Positions 44,022-55,499 of a DNA stretch of 64,000 nt are shown in pieces. Each line of letters begins with the position of its first letter. Positions within the stretch are counted from its first letter, which is position 1. Under the pieces are notes generated by a model. The model was not told the DNA's origin and searched no databases. It saw nothing but the letters and a program-made list of their open reading frames with translations. The translations under genes and the position numbers were made by a program. This DNA is from Prostheceraeus crozeri (lineage: Eukaryota; Platyhelminthes; Polycladida; Euryleptidae): assembly GCA_907163375.1 (NCBI GenBank), contig CAJQUW010007320.1, positions 44,153 to 108,152 of the forward strand, given 5' to 3'.

Positions 44022-46290
44022 ATGTGGACAATATTTGCTGTAATTTCTATGTACATGTTGATTTTCATTTCACAATAATATGCGGTTACTTACTCAAAAA
44101 ATCAGGAATAAATTATTCTATTTTTTCTACAGTCATGACTAAGTCAAGTCAATATTATTTCATGGCAGTTTAGTGTATTTCCTACCTGAAAATCACAGTT
44201 TTGGAAGATTTGAGTAAGTTTGAAATTTCGATACATATGTTGACTACTTTTTAAAAAGACCCAGGCATAAAAAATTGATTATCAGTTTTCATTTATTTCT
44301 CGTCCCTTTTGAAGTAGGGTTGATTAGCCGCTGTAAGTATTACGCAATGCTCTGTACTAGGGCGTGGATCTCTATGTTTGAAGTATTGATCCCTATCAGG
44401 CAACGCTATCACCTTCTTATTATATCTCCTAAAATAAGTCAGATAAAAGTTCAATTTTTTGTGACTTTTAGTTTACATGTATGTTGAAGTTTCAGTAAAA
44501 ATGTGGGCAAAACTGACTTACTGAAAGGTCAGTTTTAAAGGTAAATTTTGAAAGTACTTTTTAGAAAATTGATGGTTTTCATTTATAGCGGCATTGATTA
44601 TTGATATGATGTTTCTCATAATGTTAAAGTATTTAATTTATATTACATATTCAAAATAATGTCTATCATATTTACATGATATTTATGCATGTGCAATTCA
44701 AGATTGTTAACATACACATTCATCTTGCCTCCTAAAATGAGTACATGCACATTGTATGTTTATTGTGCATGTAATGGATACATGTAAATGTAAATGTAAA
44801 GTGTGAAAATATGAAGTTTTATGCGAATTTTTAGATATGAAACCCACAGAATAATGCAAACTACATATCACCATTCGAAAGATTGTATTCGGAATGCATC
44901 ACAACCTTGACTTTATGGCGAATAAGTCATTAGAGCGAGACATTTGTAAAGATAACTAATGAATTATTCTCTTATTTTCAATGATAATCGATTCAGATTT
45001 AGTAATTACTGATATTTTTCAGATTCAACATCACTGTCAATCGATTTTGATCACACGCGGTTCAACTAGAAATTAATGATTCTTGAATATCGTACTTTCT
45101 ATGGTAACGAAAGTTTGCGTGCGAATTTCGGTGACTTTTATGCGGTTTTAAGATATATTTCTCAAATTTGACCATTTTAAATATTGTAGTGACCACATCA
45201 ATTGAATTTCATTGTAAAAGTCATAATCCATTTGAAATGATCTTTAATTTCATCTTTATTATGGATACAAATCAATATACACATTTATAAAACACACACT
45301 AAGATACAATGCAATGAGACAGATTGCAAAATGTGATAAATGTTCTGTTTTGTCCATTCGTCCATGCAGCTGATCAACACAACATTTATTTTTCCATTAG
45401 AATAAATGACACGAGAAATGAAATATTGCCCACAGTTGGCTGCATGTAAGACATTAATGATGAAACAGTCAGACGTTTGACGATAACTGAATCATTTTTA
45501 CATCAAATTGTCGACAATTTTACACTCATGAATTCCAAATGACTTCAAAAACAATTGAAATTTAAGCACGGGAATTCGATTGAATGTCAGGTGATGAAAC
45601 ATGGACTTTCATCCGGACGTTGATTTAAGAACAATGAGAACATTGACCTCAATGTCAACAACATTCAAGTTCTGTAGACTAAATGAGACGACAATCGACA
45701 AGAAATCATGAATAACCAATGAGAGAAGCATGACAAGTAAGCGAATTGAAAAATGAGGAATCGTCAGAGTGAACTATCCATGCTTTAACAACTACCTTGA
45801 ACTTGTCATTATACTTCACCGTGCAGTGTTCCCTGCAGTGTTCTATATTGATATGAACAACTTTCTCTCGTCTTTACAGGTGCTGATTTGACTGCTTTAC
45901 ATGGACGGCATTCTACACATCTCAAATACAGGAAGGTCAATGATCATGACAATTGGAAGCTTTGGCGCGATGTAAGCGTCAGAACCGATCAGAACCGCAG
46001 CAGCAAAGTCAACAAAAACTTGTTAATTACAAGATCGTGAAGAACCGTCCGTCAGCAGAAAATGAGATTTGAGATGTGATAATTCCACTCAATAACTGAA
46101 AAGCTAATTGTTGTTTGAATGTTGAAACTTTAAACTTTGTAAGGATGAAAATCTCAATTCTCACATCCTCATCAGCTTCATCAAAAGTCTATCATTTCTG
46201 CTGCTTCTGAGCTCGTGGAGCTGTTTTACGTCTATTTGAACATTGTCAGAGCCAGCACATGGCCAGGGAGTTAACTTTGGAAGAGATTGA
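44022..46290. other. No gene seen
   Basis: AT-rich sequence downstream of the LINE fragment; the first few hundred bases may be its 3' untranslated part. TACATG/ATGTAAATG words cluster near 44690-44800. Nothing else is identifiable. Confidence 0.45.
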
Positions 46291-47400
46291 GCGTCTTGTT
46301 GTGTATTCACTGAGTGGTATTGGTATAGGGGGTTTGAGTTGGGTAGTGGGTTTGAATGCGTGTTTAGGAGGTGATTATGGTTGTGTTCGTTGAGGGTGCG
46401 TGTGAATTGGGGGGTTGGGTTTGTGGTGGTAAGAGTCTAGCTGTCATGGGTTAATGGTTTGTGTGAGTGGGGTTGAAGGGATAGTTGAATCATTTGAAGA
46501 CGGGGATATAAAAGATTGAATGTTAGTGGTTGCTGTTGATAATATGGATATTTTATTTCGGTATTTGGGCTATTTAATGTTTTGTTATTTGAAGTTGACT
46601 AGATTGGATTTGAAATGTGTTAACGTATATTTAGTCTTTAGAATTATATTGGCTATTTAACGTTTATTATGGTCTGTGTTGATTTGTGGTGGATAAATCT
46701 GATGTATTGATAGGATTGATTGCAATAATTATTTAATTTGAGTAAATATGCATATTTTTTTGTTTATGTCTGTAGGATTTGAGTATTCATTGGGTTGATG
46801 TTGTAATTGAGGTGTTCGCTTGTGAGTTTATCTGTAGATAATGGTGAGGTGAAATGTCTATGCGATTGCATAAAGTAATATTAAGTTGAGGGGGTTTCAT
46901 AATTGGTATGGGGTCCTTGTGTATGGTGATTGGAAGGTAAGTGTACAAGGAGTTGTGTGGCTTGGGAATTAGTGGAGTGGATTATGAGTGAGTGTTTACA
47001 AGATGGCAGGTGTGGGGGATTCTGAGTTTGGTGTGTGCAGTGGGTGGTGGACGTAAGGGATTGAGACTGTAATAAGTGAGTTAATTGGTCTGATTGTCGT
47101 TCGATTCAATGGCAAAGATGAGGGTTTTGGTTTATTTTTGTATAGTAAATTTCGAACTTCTGAGGATGAAAATGTATTTTATGTATTTTGCGCGGTTATT
47201 TATTATTATTGTAGTCATTCTATTGCAGTGGGTATTTTTTTTTTTTGGGATTGCATACTCTATGTATTTTAATAGTTTGTAGATTTATATAACTGGTATT
47301 TTATGTGTTATTTTTATCTGTTTATTGCAAGTTAGAACGTTTTTATGGAGGGAGGTGGTTGTGTGGGACTTTAATTTTGCAAAATGTTGAGTGAAGTGAC
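46290..47400 (+). other. Cytosine-depleted, G/T-rich stretch
   Basis: I counted 62 C in 46321-47400 (1080 bases, about 6%), while G is frequent (GGGG and TTGGGG words). Flanking DNA returns to ordinary composition on both sides. One short hydrophobic ORF (47094-47282) follows from the T-rich composition and is not a convincing gene. Confidence 0.7.
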
Positions 47401-49888
47401 TGATCATCAGAAAAGATTCTCCTTTGTTGTCAGTGTAAATCTAAAATAACTGTTTACTGACGAAAGTCATCTCTATCTGACGGCTTCTTTTGTGATATTC
47501 GTTAGTTGTTTTGAATTCAAAAAGCAAGAATCCACACACCATCAACTTATTTATCTCACTCTTGATTGCATTTCTATTAACTATTATAATTCAATTTCCT
47601 CCGTTTTTTTGGGAAGCATTGATAAAAACACCGGAGCACCATTGACAATTATAAGCGTTTTCTTCATGACATTGATGATAATCGATCAGTACAGTGTGAG
47701 ATAAGGCATCGTTTAAATGCAGAATTAAAAATAGAACATACATATAAATCAAAGCAATTACTCCCGGTTCGAAGCAAAGATCGACTAGAAGAGGGAATAA
47801 ATCCAGGAAGTAAGTCGTTTCAGGAAATGTTTCATAAATTCATAATGTCTCTCAAAAAACGTCAAAGACACACGCAAATTCGACGCTCACTAAATGCGGG
47901 TAAGCATTCATCATCACAATCTTGAACCGCATCAATTTTATGAGAGGACGTTTTTGAGGCGATCAAGACGACATGGAAATCCTCGTTTTGATGACAAGCC
48001 AACAAAAACCGGAGCACAAGACTCTAGGAGGGAAGCGAATGTAACTGAAGTAATCTTGTCTAAAGATCGTCATTCTGATAGTAACCGGGCGATAAGAATA
48101 CGAATTGCAGTAAATCTGTTAGAAGCACTTTACAATTTTTGGTCAATGTGTTGTGACCATTGTGACCATCTGTATCATTAAAATGAACACCCAAGATTGC
48201 ACAAAGAATTCACTGAATGAACACTGGCGGACAGCAACAGCTCGGACAGACGCTCACCAATGTTGGCTCACTGTAAGACATTTGCACTTATCAAAACTCA
48301 ATTTCAGTTCGATCGAATTTGACAAATCATATGCGGGCACGATTGGTTGCGATGAATATAATCATCATCACATTGCTTAATTACAACAGTAGACAAAGCG
48401 TAGCATCGTTCGCACATTTAGTCAAACGACAATCACAATAGTCAAAATCATAAAGAGGCTGGTTGCAACGCAGCACAGAAACGATCCGAGTTTTCAGCCC
48501 TGTGAATGCCAGAGATGACATCTTGCAATATATTGCAAAGTAATGACAATAATTCCTACTTTCATTCTGCATATCTATTTTAGATGTGTGAAAATATTTA
48601 AAACAGTCCCTAGACGTCATGTGACTTTGTCAATAATTCATCGAACATGCATCTTGATGTTTCGCTGGAAGACGCAATTTCAAGTCATCTAAAATCATAT
48701 TGAGAACTGCGATGCGTCATTTTATACATTACTATAATATGGCTTTAGTAAGATACTTTTTGGATTCAACAAATTTGAGTGTTTCTATTCTTCTTTACTT
48801 TGCAGGCCTATAGATTGTCTGGGAATCTTCCTTTATCAACCATCTCTTCAACAGCGTCTCTCTTTCACCGTGTGGAAGCGGATGAGATGAATCCAAAACA
48901 CAACTACTTGGCCACTGCGTATAGGCAATAGGTATAGCGGAATGAATTTTCGTGTTGAAAATTCACAAAGTTTATAATTCCATGTAATATTAAGTTTTGA
49001 GTCATTTACAAGGCACGTTAAAGAATTTTATTGCAGTTATCGTCATGCACCTCTTCGTATTCATCCCTGTTGATTAATTCACAACCATCTTCTATTCATC
49101 ATTTAAATGTTCGACTTATTCAGCGATGCCGGAACGGGGTGATGGCGAAGGGGGACAAAGGTGGCCTTGATCAAAAGGATAGTTATGCTACAATTGTCTT
49201 CGAGATTTTACTTTAGATTAGTAGTATTTCTCTTTCTTTTTCATTGAAGTATTTCTGATGAAAGAATTATCTTCTTTGTTCAAACGCTTTTCATAAATGG
49301 CGAATTAATTTTGAATAGACAGGTAGCTAGCTAGATCATTTTGGTATTGAAATTTGCAGCAGATTCCAAGAGTCTCCAATGTTTTTAAGGTTTTAATTGA
49401 CAAGATAGAATATCAATCAACAAAGTAACTCGAAAGCATGATTACAGGCTTATGTACACTCATAGATCCTTACACTTGAAGATCACGGGTTTAACGTTAT
49501 CACTGCCGTTGCGTTTAGACAATTTTAGTTAAGAGTCGATTTTTAAGAATGAATAATTAATGATTCTGTTCATCAATAACAAAAGACATTGGCTAATATC
49601 GAACAAGGCTTATAATCACCTGTCAGAATGTCTTATGTCTACATGTATAATAGGCATTGTATATAATACAATACTCGTAAATCCTCCAAGCGAAGATTTC
49701 CTCCAAGCAGAATTATGTGCGAGCTTAGTCGTTTTTCTCGGAATTACAATTCTCTGAATCATCTTCTTAGGTAGCTTGCAATTGAGGCCTCACCTTCTAC
49801 AAGAGCCAACAATTAAGACTTCCCGTTTCCGAAAGGGATTGGAGGAATTCAAAAACAAGTTAGCAAACGATTGGTCCATACTACAGAT
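47401..49888. other. No gene seen
   Basis: Ordinary AT-rich sequence. Short frames at 47894-48380 carry no known motif and no splice-supported structure. Confidence 0.4.
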
Positions 49889-50983
49889 TAGTGTTCGGCA
49901 TTACTCGAATGGTCACTATCAGAGTATTACTCGAGTAGCCCACTAGAATGAAATATTAATGTACACACTATTCAATACACTATTTTATAAGCTGAGATGC
50001 AGCTCTACAAAAAATAATTGCATATTCTTAAAATACATAATTTACGTAGACCTATACAAATTCATGTTCTCCAGTAAGATCGATTATACATAGATGGCCT
50101 ATCAACCTTTTACGCACTTTTACAAAAGCTTTTCCTCTTCACTGCCTCGCTGTCATTATAAAATTATTGCCAATTGGTCAACTATAGATTTTATTTTGGC
50201 AATTTACCACCCAACATAATTCATTGAGAAAACTAGAGTTTTTTATCTGGTAAAACAAATAAAGAATAATTTTCTGTATACATGCTCATTTTCTTGTGAG
50301 ATAAAATCAACGAAGCTTCATTGCTTCATTCATGAATGTTTATGGTGCACACCACTGTATGATTGAATCAACAATATCTATGGACACTGAACAATGCATG
50401 TTTGTGTGAAGGTGCGGCAAGTGCAAATCACATGCAGAATTTTTTCACGATTAAAGTTGAGCTTCAATTTTGCATGCTGTCCAGTTTAGTAGGCGAGCTC
50501 TTAACAGCCAAGTCTCCCCACCTAAGTGATATGATCATTCTCTTACTACTTACCATGTTTTGTCTTTCTGTTTGCCATGCCTTATTGAGATATTTAATGA
50601 CATCATATTTAACGAATAATTTTATCTAAACACCTGTTACTTTCAATCGTTTTGTCTGATGCTGAAAGTTTCAATGCAACGAAATAGGTAATCACCGATC
50701 TGAATAATAGCGAATAGAAATCTTCACATTCTCTGATCGGCATGATATTGTACATGTAATCATAGCTTGCTTTGCTGTACATTGTATCTAAGAATTATTA
50801 TTTTTTCATGAAGAAAACAATTAAATAAGTTGAAGAGAATTTATTGCTTAGTGGATTCCTGACAAAGCAATTAGTTGTGAAAGCTTTCACATAATTATTT
50901 TGTTCGAGTACTCGGAATCACTACTCGAGTAACACATTGAAAGTGAGTAGGTCTACTCGAGTAGCTACTCGTGCCGAACACTA
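49889..50983. mobile_element. MITE with TAGTGTTCGGCA ends and CTACTCGAGTAG palindromes
   Basis: Ends TAGTGTTCGGCA (49889-49900) and TGCCGAACACTA (50972-50983). Subterminal ACTCGAGTA words occur at about 49932, 50922 and 50954, one of them the palindrome CTACTCGAGTAG. The flanks allow a TA or ATT duplication but no clear 8-bp one. About 1.1 kb, no transposase. Confidence 0.75.
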
Positions 50984-52058
50984 TTGCCCTTGGTCTGTAA
51001 GTGTGGAAGACTTAAGTAGTTTGAGCTACTTCATATTGAAAATTTATTTCACTGTGTGCCCTTCTTCAGCATTCTTGCTCCCTTGCCCAAAATTCGTTCC
51101 GGCATCTCTGGACTTATTACTTTAGTTTCTGTCGAATATTCACGCTGCAAACGTACTACTGATAATTTCACTACCGTCGTATGTGACTAATTAACCTCAA
51201 ATGTCAAAGTGGCAATAGAATCGTGTCTGCATTCTGATCAAAATGTGTTGACATATATTGAAAACATGTGTGATCATGTCAACACTAAAGATTGCTGAAG
51301 CGTAGCCAATCCATCTTCACAAATATTTCATCAAAAATCGTGTTGTCTGTTTCATGTTAATAAGTAGTATGTTTTAGCGTTATTTTCAACTTGAAGCACT
51401 AAATAATCTTCTGACTATAAAAGTTGCTTGCGGTCATGGAGAGACAAATACTTCGTGCTTTATCATTACAGAATAATTTTCATCTAAATCAGAGACAACC
51501 AACATCAAATCGATGTCAGGAAGTGAGTTTCGGTTTCAAAGTTCCAAATCAAAACCGTTCGATAGAATCTTTCGTTTAAAATTGATGTCTACTGATTCAT
51601 TGCTTCATTTTGATTCAATTACTTCACTAATCAGAGACGACTTATCCTTTCAACATAATTTTGAACATTTGAATTTGAAATCTGAGCTGCCGTCGGAACA
51701 TCTTGATTTTCACTTCATGTGAACTCTGACAAAGCAAGAATGGTCACAGAAATGGTTGCTTTCAGTTCAGAGGAAATATCTCAGAAAAATGCGGAAATCA
51801 TTTCACCATTTCTTGTGTTCCGGTTGTGAAATTGAAATTCAATAGAATTAATGTCTTATAGAAACAAAGAGGAGAATGATTTATCAACAGATTCATTGAT
51901 TTGGAAAATTGAGCAGAAATGGTGGAATGATTTCATCCGTGACAGTCCTTCTGTGGAAGGAGTTTTGAGTTCTGAGGAGGACTCGGAAAGAGGAGGACGT
52001 CATTGGTTGGAGATGCCAAGTATCGTCCTGCGACCTCCGCAGATGAGGACTCTCCCAC
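50984..52058. other. No gene seen
   Basis: Sequence between the MITE and the GC-rich exon. Short frames at 51513-51722 and around 51850-52058 show no family. Confidence 0.35.
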
Positions 52059-52433
52059 CTGCGGTGATGTCCGTCCACTGCCGCGGTTCTCCTGCTTCCT
52101 TCCAGGTGAAAATATCTCCGTCCTGGTCAGAGAACTGAGCATCCTCCCAATACCGCTTCCTCTCGTCATCAGAGGGGGAGGTGACCTGCGCCACCTCCTT
52201 CCCTCCTCTCAGGACACCTCTGTGCTGACCAATACTCTTGATGTCTGCGCCGCCGAATATCGTCTTCACGGCTGCGCAGACGTCCTCGAACTCCATCCAG
52301 CCTGAGCGGACGGACGTCAGCTGACACTTGACGAAGGGAGCGCTCCACTCGTACTTCCCGGCGATTTCCACACCACAGGCGGAGGTGTCCGGAGTGAATT
52401 GTGAGGTCCCATAGAACACCTGCAGCTTCTCTC
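52059..52433 (-). CDS. Probable internal exon, GC-rich, unknown protein
   Basis: On the minus strand an acceptor TTATTTCCTTTCAG|GAGAG and a donor CACCGCAG|GTGGGAGAG bracket 375 bp. The open frame runs beyond both (52485-52000). Both borders are phase 1, so it is a symmetric, shufflable exon of about 125 residues. The peptide starts EKLQVFYGTSQFTPDTSACG and ends DIFTWKEAGEPRQWTDITAG. It has three cysteines, no transmembrane segment and no motif I recognise. G+C is well above its AT-rich surroundings, as expected for true coding DNA. Partner exons are not seen nearby, so it may be part of a long-intron gene or an orphan copy. Confidence 0.45.
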
Positions 52434-52975
52434 CTGAAAGGAAATAACAGACAACGTCCATCTTCTCTGTCTGCTTGAAGAACAAAGGAATGAAGTTGTC
52501 GATTTCAACGTTAACTCCTTTTTGTTTTCATTTTTATCCTTTTGCATGAAATCTTTTAACTTTTTGAAATATTGCATGGAAATGAAATTTGACCGCAACA
52601 GACAAGTGAGAAACTGTCCTGAAAATGACAAATTGAAGAAGTATTTACTTTTATTGATAATTTATATTTATTCAAGGAAAGCTGAAAATGACTTTCTGTA
52701 CATCTCAGTCATTTTTGTTCCTCTCCTGTCTTCAAATTCCTGAAAAATTTCCTTCATTTTCACATCTCCATCCTAAACTTCAAAACATTCAATTTCGTAT
52801 CTGCTCAAATCTCTTAATTAACTAAATATCTCAATGACAGTCAATGATGTGATATTCTGAGTAAGTTACTTCCGCATACATTCTAGACTTCATGTTGACC
52901 GGGCGTTTACAGTCAACATAGATAGGTCCATGAACAGATAGGACCAAGCAAAAAGTTGAAAGTGGGTCAACGAAA
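52434..52975. other. No gene seen
   Basis: AT-rich upstream side of the probable exon. No second exon could be supported. Confidence 0.35.
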
Positions 52976-53280
52976 TTTGACCCATGACCCACCTGACCCA
53001 CGGCATATGTGACCCACGACCCACCTGACCCACCGACTTTTCACGAAAACATGACCCACAACCCACCTGGCCCACAGGGTACCTTGACCCACGACCCACC
53101 ATATCTTTGACCCATGACCCACCTGACCCACGGCATATGTGACCCATGACCCACCTGACCCATCGACTTTTCACGAAAACATGACCCACAACCCACCTGG
53201 CCCACAGGGTTCCTTGACCCACGACCCACATGACCCACCATATTTTTGACCCACTTGACCCACCTGACCCACATGCTGCA
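52976..53280 (+). repeat. GACCCAC satellite with 130-bp higher-order unit
   Basis: The higher-order unit starts TTTGACCCATGACCCACC at 52976 and again at 53106 (period 130). A partial third unit begins near 53245. Within each unit GACCCA(C/T) words repeat every 7-10 bases. Both 130-bp units contain the same CGACTTTTCACGAAAACATG spacer. The open frames here are by-products of the repeat. Confidence 0.88.
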
Positions 53281-54488
53281 AGGGCGAATGATGTCAGTGC
53301 AATTTCCTTTTCTGGTGTCATCTTTAGTTTCATTTTCGTTCAAGAGTCTATGTCTATCTTGGTAGAGGCCTGGTAGTATCAAAATTGTTGTTAAGATTTG
53401 TTCTGAAGATTCAAGTGCATCAGATCACTTGTCACATGATAAATAGACATGTAGCCTCATCAAAATTATCTTATAATCAAAGTTCATGCACCACAAATGC
53501 CTGAGGTTCTAAAAAAATTTAAATGATTCTGTTTCTTTTTATAATTCTTGACTTTCGTTTTTAGTGCTACCTATTTAACTCGTAGAGAGATGATTAGTTA
53601 AGTTGAGGGCCCAACTGACTTAATTTCAAGTTTTACATTTCTTAATCAAATGAAGTTAAATAATAAGACTGCAGTAGGCCTAAATCATTTATGCATGCAT
53701 TTATTGTTAGATAGTAAATGCGTGAAAATTATCCCAGAAAAATCGTCAAACTAATATTTTAATGCTTCTGATGGCGATCGATTCAAATTTCATTTACTTC
53801 CGCTAATGTTAGATTTAAGTAGAAAGTTGTATATTTGATGTGAGAATGACATTTATTGAAAAGCAAATGGAGTAAGCATGCGTAACACGTGAATAGAAAA
53901 TTGCACGATGACAAGATTATAATTCATCAATTAGCTTATACTGTACATAGTTGAACTGATGTATATGAGTGGTGCTACATGTGCGAGTACGTTGTGATAG
54001 CAATCACTAGTGACATCATGTAAATATTCCTATTTTTATTGATACCAAATCAAATATCAAAATGAAACTTTTCACTGATGCGATGTGTCAAGTAATATCT
54101 CCTAACAGAGCTCTGCCGTAATAAGTCTGTGTGAAAGGGATGTCTATATCAATGACCGTCGTATGAATTAGTGTATTTCAGATTATCATGCATCGAATGA
54201 GCAATGAGATGCATGGAACATGTATGATGCGAAAGTAGATACTTTAGATACGGCTTATCAAATGATCATAAGAATTGAAAAAATTAAAAGGTAGTGTTAG
54301 TTGCAAGCATTTTGCAAAGTATTTTGCATAAATTGATAAATCAACCGAGGAAGTGTAAGACAAATTTTCCTCTTGGTAAAGTAGTAGAAAGTGAAGAATG
54401 AGGTTTGTACGGTATGGGTAGGTATCCGAAGGTAAATAGTAAAGATCATTTAACCGGCCCATAAATCTTCAAATCATTTTATCCTACA
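53281..54488. other. No gene seen
   Basis: AT-rich DNA without identifiable elements. Confidence 0.4.
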
Positions 54489-54583
54489 AGTCACTATATG
54501 GACCCCTTTGGACCTTCAAAATGGACGCCATAGTAATACGGACCCTTGCTAAACACGGACCACATGGTCCCCATATAGTGACT
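54489..54583. repeat. Small hairpin element rich in GGACC
   Basis: AGTCACTATATGGACC (54489) is mirrored by GGTCCCCATATAGTGACT (54566-54583). The inside and the following 60 bases repeat TACGGACC. It may be a tiny MITE. Confidence 0.6.
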
Positions 54584-55079
54584 CTCCGGACCTATGGATA
54601 CGGACCCTTTCGTACTTTCAATACGGACCTCAATACGGTACTTTCAATGTGATCTTGCTGAACAGTGTAGAATCTTAGTAGAGCATTGAAATTGAGACAT
54701 ACTAACACAGAATTTTAGCAAAAATATCATGATTACTTGAGGTATCAAGAGGATGATGCATCGAACAAACCACTAGTATAAAAAGAAAAAAACTTAACTT
54801 CACAGAATTCTATGAGGTTAAGCAGTGTCTTGGTAGGCCTTGGCTTGATCTCCTTCTTTTCGCCATCTTTTTATGAACCATGTTTTGCACGTTTCAATGT
54901 AGGATTGACCATGTGACGGACTTTCGTGTGATTGGGGAGCTGTGTGTTATAGAATGCTTGCAAACGTCAGATTCAGGACCTTTCAAATGTTCATTAATTT
55001 TTAATCTCATTAATCTTCACGTTTTACTCTTTCTATAAATATTATTCTTGGATGAATCCCGAGCCGATGGCAACAGAAA
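54584..55079. other. No gene seen
   Basis: Further TACGGACC words up to about 54640, then unremarkable sequence. Confidence 0.35.
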
Positions 55080-55300
55080 ATGTAAGTCAGACTTGCTGTC
55101 AGGATGTACAGGGCTTTTTCAGGATGCCCATCTTGCTGTTAGATTATTAAACTCGTTTGTTGTCTTGTTGCTAAGTTGTCAATCTTGTTGTCACGCTGTC
55201 ACGCTTGCTTTCAAGTTATCATTCTCGTTGTCAGGTTGTCAGACACGTTGTCAAAATGCCTCGCTTGCGTTTTTAGGTTGACAGTCTTGTCAATTGCTAG
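55080..55300 (+). repeat. Degenerate ~20-bp satellite, left block
   Basis: Loose units of CTTGTTGTCAGGTTGTCA type repeat every 20-21 bases. The same satellite is found again at 59690-60430, on the far side of the Penelope-like element. Confidence 0.65.
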
Positions 55301-55499
55301 CACAGTAAGTCTGCAGATGCTGGTGGTTTATGACCCCGCTACTGGACCTCTGCTGGCAGGCGCAAGCCTCACATTCTTATAGCGGTTTATTAATGACATC
55401 GGTAGTTGTGTAGGTCTAAGTACCAATTAGATAGCAAGGATCTAAAGTCCAACCTCTGAAAGGATTCCTTGCTTAGTATGGGGTCCTGGCATTTGAAAT

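Noticed and set aside
46290..47400. Mitochondrial DNA insertion
   Set aside because: The skew would fit, but I could not read any mitochondrial gene through it; stops interrupt all frames I tried by eye.
52890..53382. 147- and 113-aa ORFs over the GACCCAC satellite
   Set aside because: Open frames are by-products of the repeat, with no independent coding signal.
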